Assembly: GCA_902806105.1 (NCBI GenBank)
Contig: CADCVI010000201.1
Span: forward strand, 1 to 5,456
Length of the DNA stretch: 5,456 nucleotides
DNA from: an uncultured Rubrobacteraceae bacterium
Lineage (GTDB): Bacteria; Actinomycetota; Rubrobacteria; Rubrobacterales; Rubrobacteraceae
Direction: 5' to 3'
This document shows, piece after piece, positions 4,700 to 5,456 of the stretch. Below the pieces are notes generated by a model. It was not told the DNA's origin. It saw only the letters and a list, made by a program, of their open reading frames with translations, and did no database searches. Each line of letters starts with the position of its first letter. Positions within the stretch are counted from its first letter, which is position 1. The position numbers and the translations under genes were made by a program.

Positions 4700-5456
4700 T
4701 GAAGATCTACGGCCTCGATTTCACCAGCACGCCGAGCTTGCGGAAGCCCCTGATCCTGGTGGGATGCACGCTCGGGGGTGACGTCCTGCGGGTGGAGAGC
4801 TCCGAGGTCCTCACGGGCTTCGAGGAGCTTCGGGCCTTCCTGATGGATGGCGGGCCCTGGGTCTGCGGGATGGATTTCCCCTTCGGCCAGCCGCGCAGCC
4901 TCGTCGAGGCGCTCGGATGGCCGCAGTCTTGGGAGGGGTACGTCGGCAAGGTCTCCCGCTTGTCGAAGGACGAGTTCGAGGGCGCCATAAAGGAGGACAT
5001 GGCGACGAGGCCCCCGGGGTCCAAGTTCCGCTACAGGCTCGCGGACCGGCGCTCCGGTTCGACGAGCGCGATGAGGCTCTTCCGGGTTCCGGTCGGGAAG
5101 ATGTTCTACCGGGGGGCGCCGCTCCTGCTCGCCTCCGGCGTGAGCGTCGAGCCCTGCCGTCCCACGGGGGCCGGGCGCGTAGCGGTCGAAGCTTATCCCG
5201 CCGTGGTCGCGCGCCGTTTCCTGGGGAAGAGAAGCTACAAGAGCGACGAGCGCAAAAAGCAATCGGCCGCTCACACGGAGGCCCGCGAGGAGATTGTCGA
5301 GGGGCTCGGGTCCGGGGTGCTCCGGGAGGCCTACGGGTTCGCCGTCGAGGCAGACGCGGCGTGGCGCGAGAAGCTCGTCACGGACCCGATGGCGGACGAG
5401 CTCGACTCCCTGTTGTGCGCTGTGCAGGCGGCGTGGGCCTACACGAAGAAGGACGA
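4699..5456 (+). CDS. DUF429 family protein, RNase H-like fold (partial, runs off the window)
   Basis: 252 codons are visible and the frame is still open at the window edge, so the C-terminus is missing. The DUF429 pattern is clear: an N-terminal strand KIYGLDFTS (D7), the second strand VCGMDFPFGQP (D59), VEAYPAVVARR (E164), and near the end DELDSLLCAVQAAWAY (D233, D236). These acidic residues sit where the family's RNase H-like metal site is predicted, so a nuclease or related metal-dependent activity is possible. The biochemical role of the family is not established to my knowledge. The start is the GTG at 4699: it directly precedes the first family strand, and the next in-frame stop upstream is at 4660. 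No ribosome binding site is seen, in line with a leaderless message. No neighbour suggests a pathway. Confidence 0.88.
   Translation, partial: MKIYGLDFTSTPSLRKPLILVGCTLGGDVLRVESSEVLTGFEELRAFLMDGGPWVCGMDFPFGQPRSLVEALGWPQSWEGYVGKVSRLSKDEFEGAIKEDMATRPPGSKFRYRLADRRSGSTSAMRLFRVPVGKMFYRGAPLLLASGVSVEPCRPTGAGRVAVEAYPAVVARRFLGKRSYKSDERKKQSAAHTEAREEIVEGLGSGVLREAYGFAVEADAAWREKLVTDPMADELDSLLCAVQAAWAYTKKD

Noticed and set aside
4402..5274. Minus-strand open frame of 290 codons opposite the DUF429 gene
   Set aside because: The plus-strand frame has clear DUF429 motifs; the minus frame has low-complexity Arg/Pro/Gly-rich sequence typical of a shadow.
1..5456. CRISPR array, insertion sequence, phage attachment site or defence island
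   Set aside because: No regularly spaced repeats, transposase, terminal inverted repeats or integrase are present. The genes look like ordinary chromosomal ones with uniform composition.

Overview
The window is GC-rich (roughly 65% by eye), with strong G/C third-position preference in its genes and a gene repertoire that fits a high-GC actinobacterium. A deep-branching lineage such as Rubrobacter is my best guess, from the style of the multi-PAS kinase and the DUF5872-like protein. This is inference from protein style, since no rRNA or other marker is present.

Left half, minus strand (57-3341): a two-gene signalling operon read right to left. The first gene is a large soluble sensor histidine kinase (four PAS domains, one GAF domain, then a NarX/DegS-type HisKA_3 and HATPase_c core). 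The second, 60 nt downstream, is a stand-alone CheY-like receiver with every phosphorylation residue but no DNA-binding output domain. The kinase reading frame contains no ATG, GTG or TTG upstream of an ATG at 3236 that would cut into the first PAS domain. A good ribosome binding site sits further upstream, in front of an ATA codon at 3329, so its true start is unresolved.

Middle (3342-3766): a divergent, non-coding region of about 425 bases. It holds a candidate -10 box for the kinase operon and several short dyads and direct repeats that could be operators. No RNA gene was recognised in it.

Right half, plus strand: a small, very hydrophilic DUF5872-like protein (3767-4351), then a 347-base gap without a convincing gene, then a DUF429-family protein with an RNase H-like fold (4699 to beyond the window end). 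The DUF429 gene appears to be leaderless: a TAGAAT -10 box lies 7 bases before its GTG, inside a perfect inverted repeat. The plus-strand genes have no obvious functional link to the kinase operon. Sensing of a cytosolic signal by the kinase and phosphotransfer to the receiver is the only pathway the window supports.
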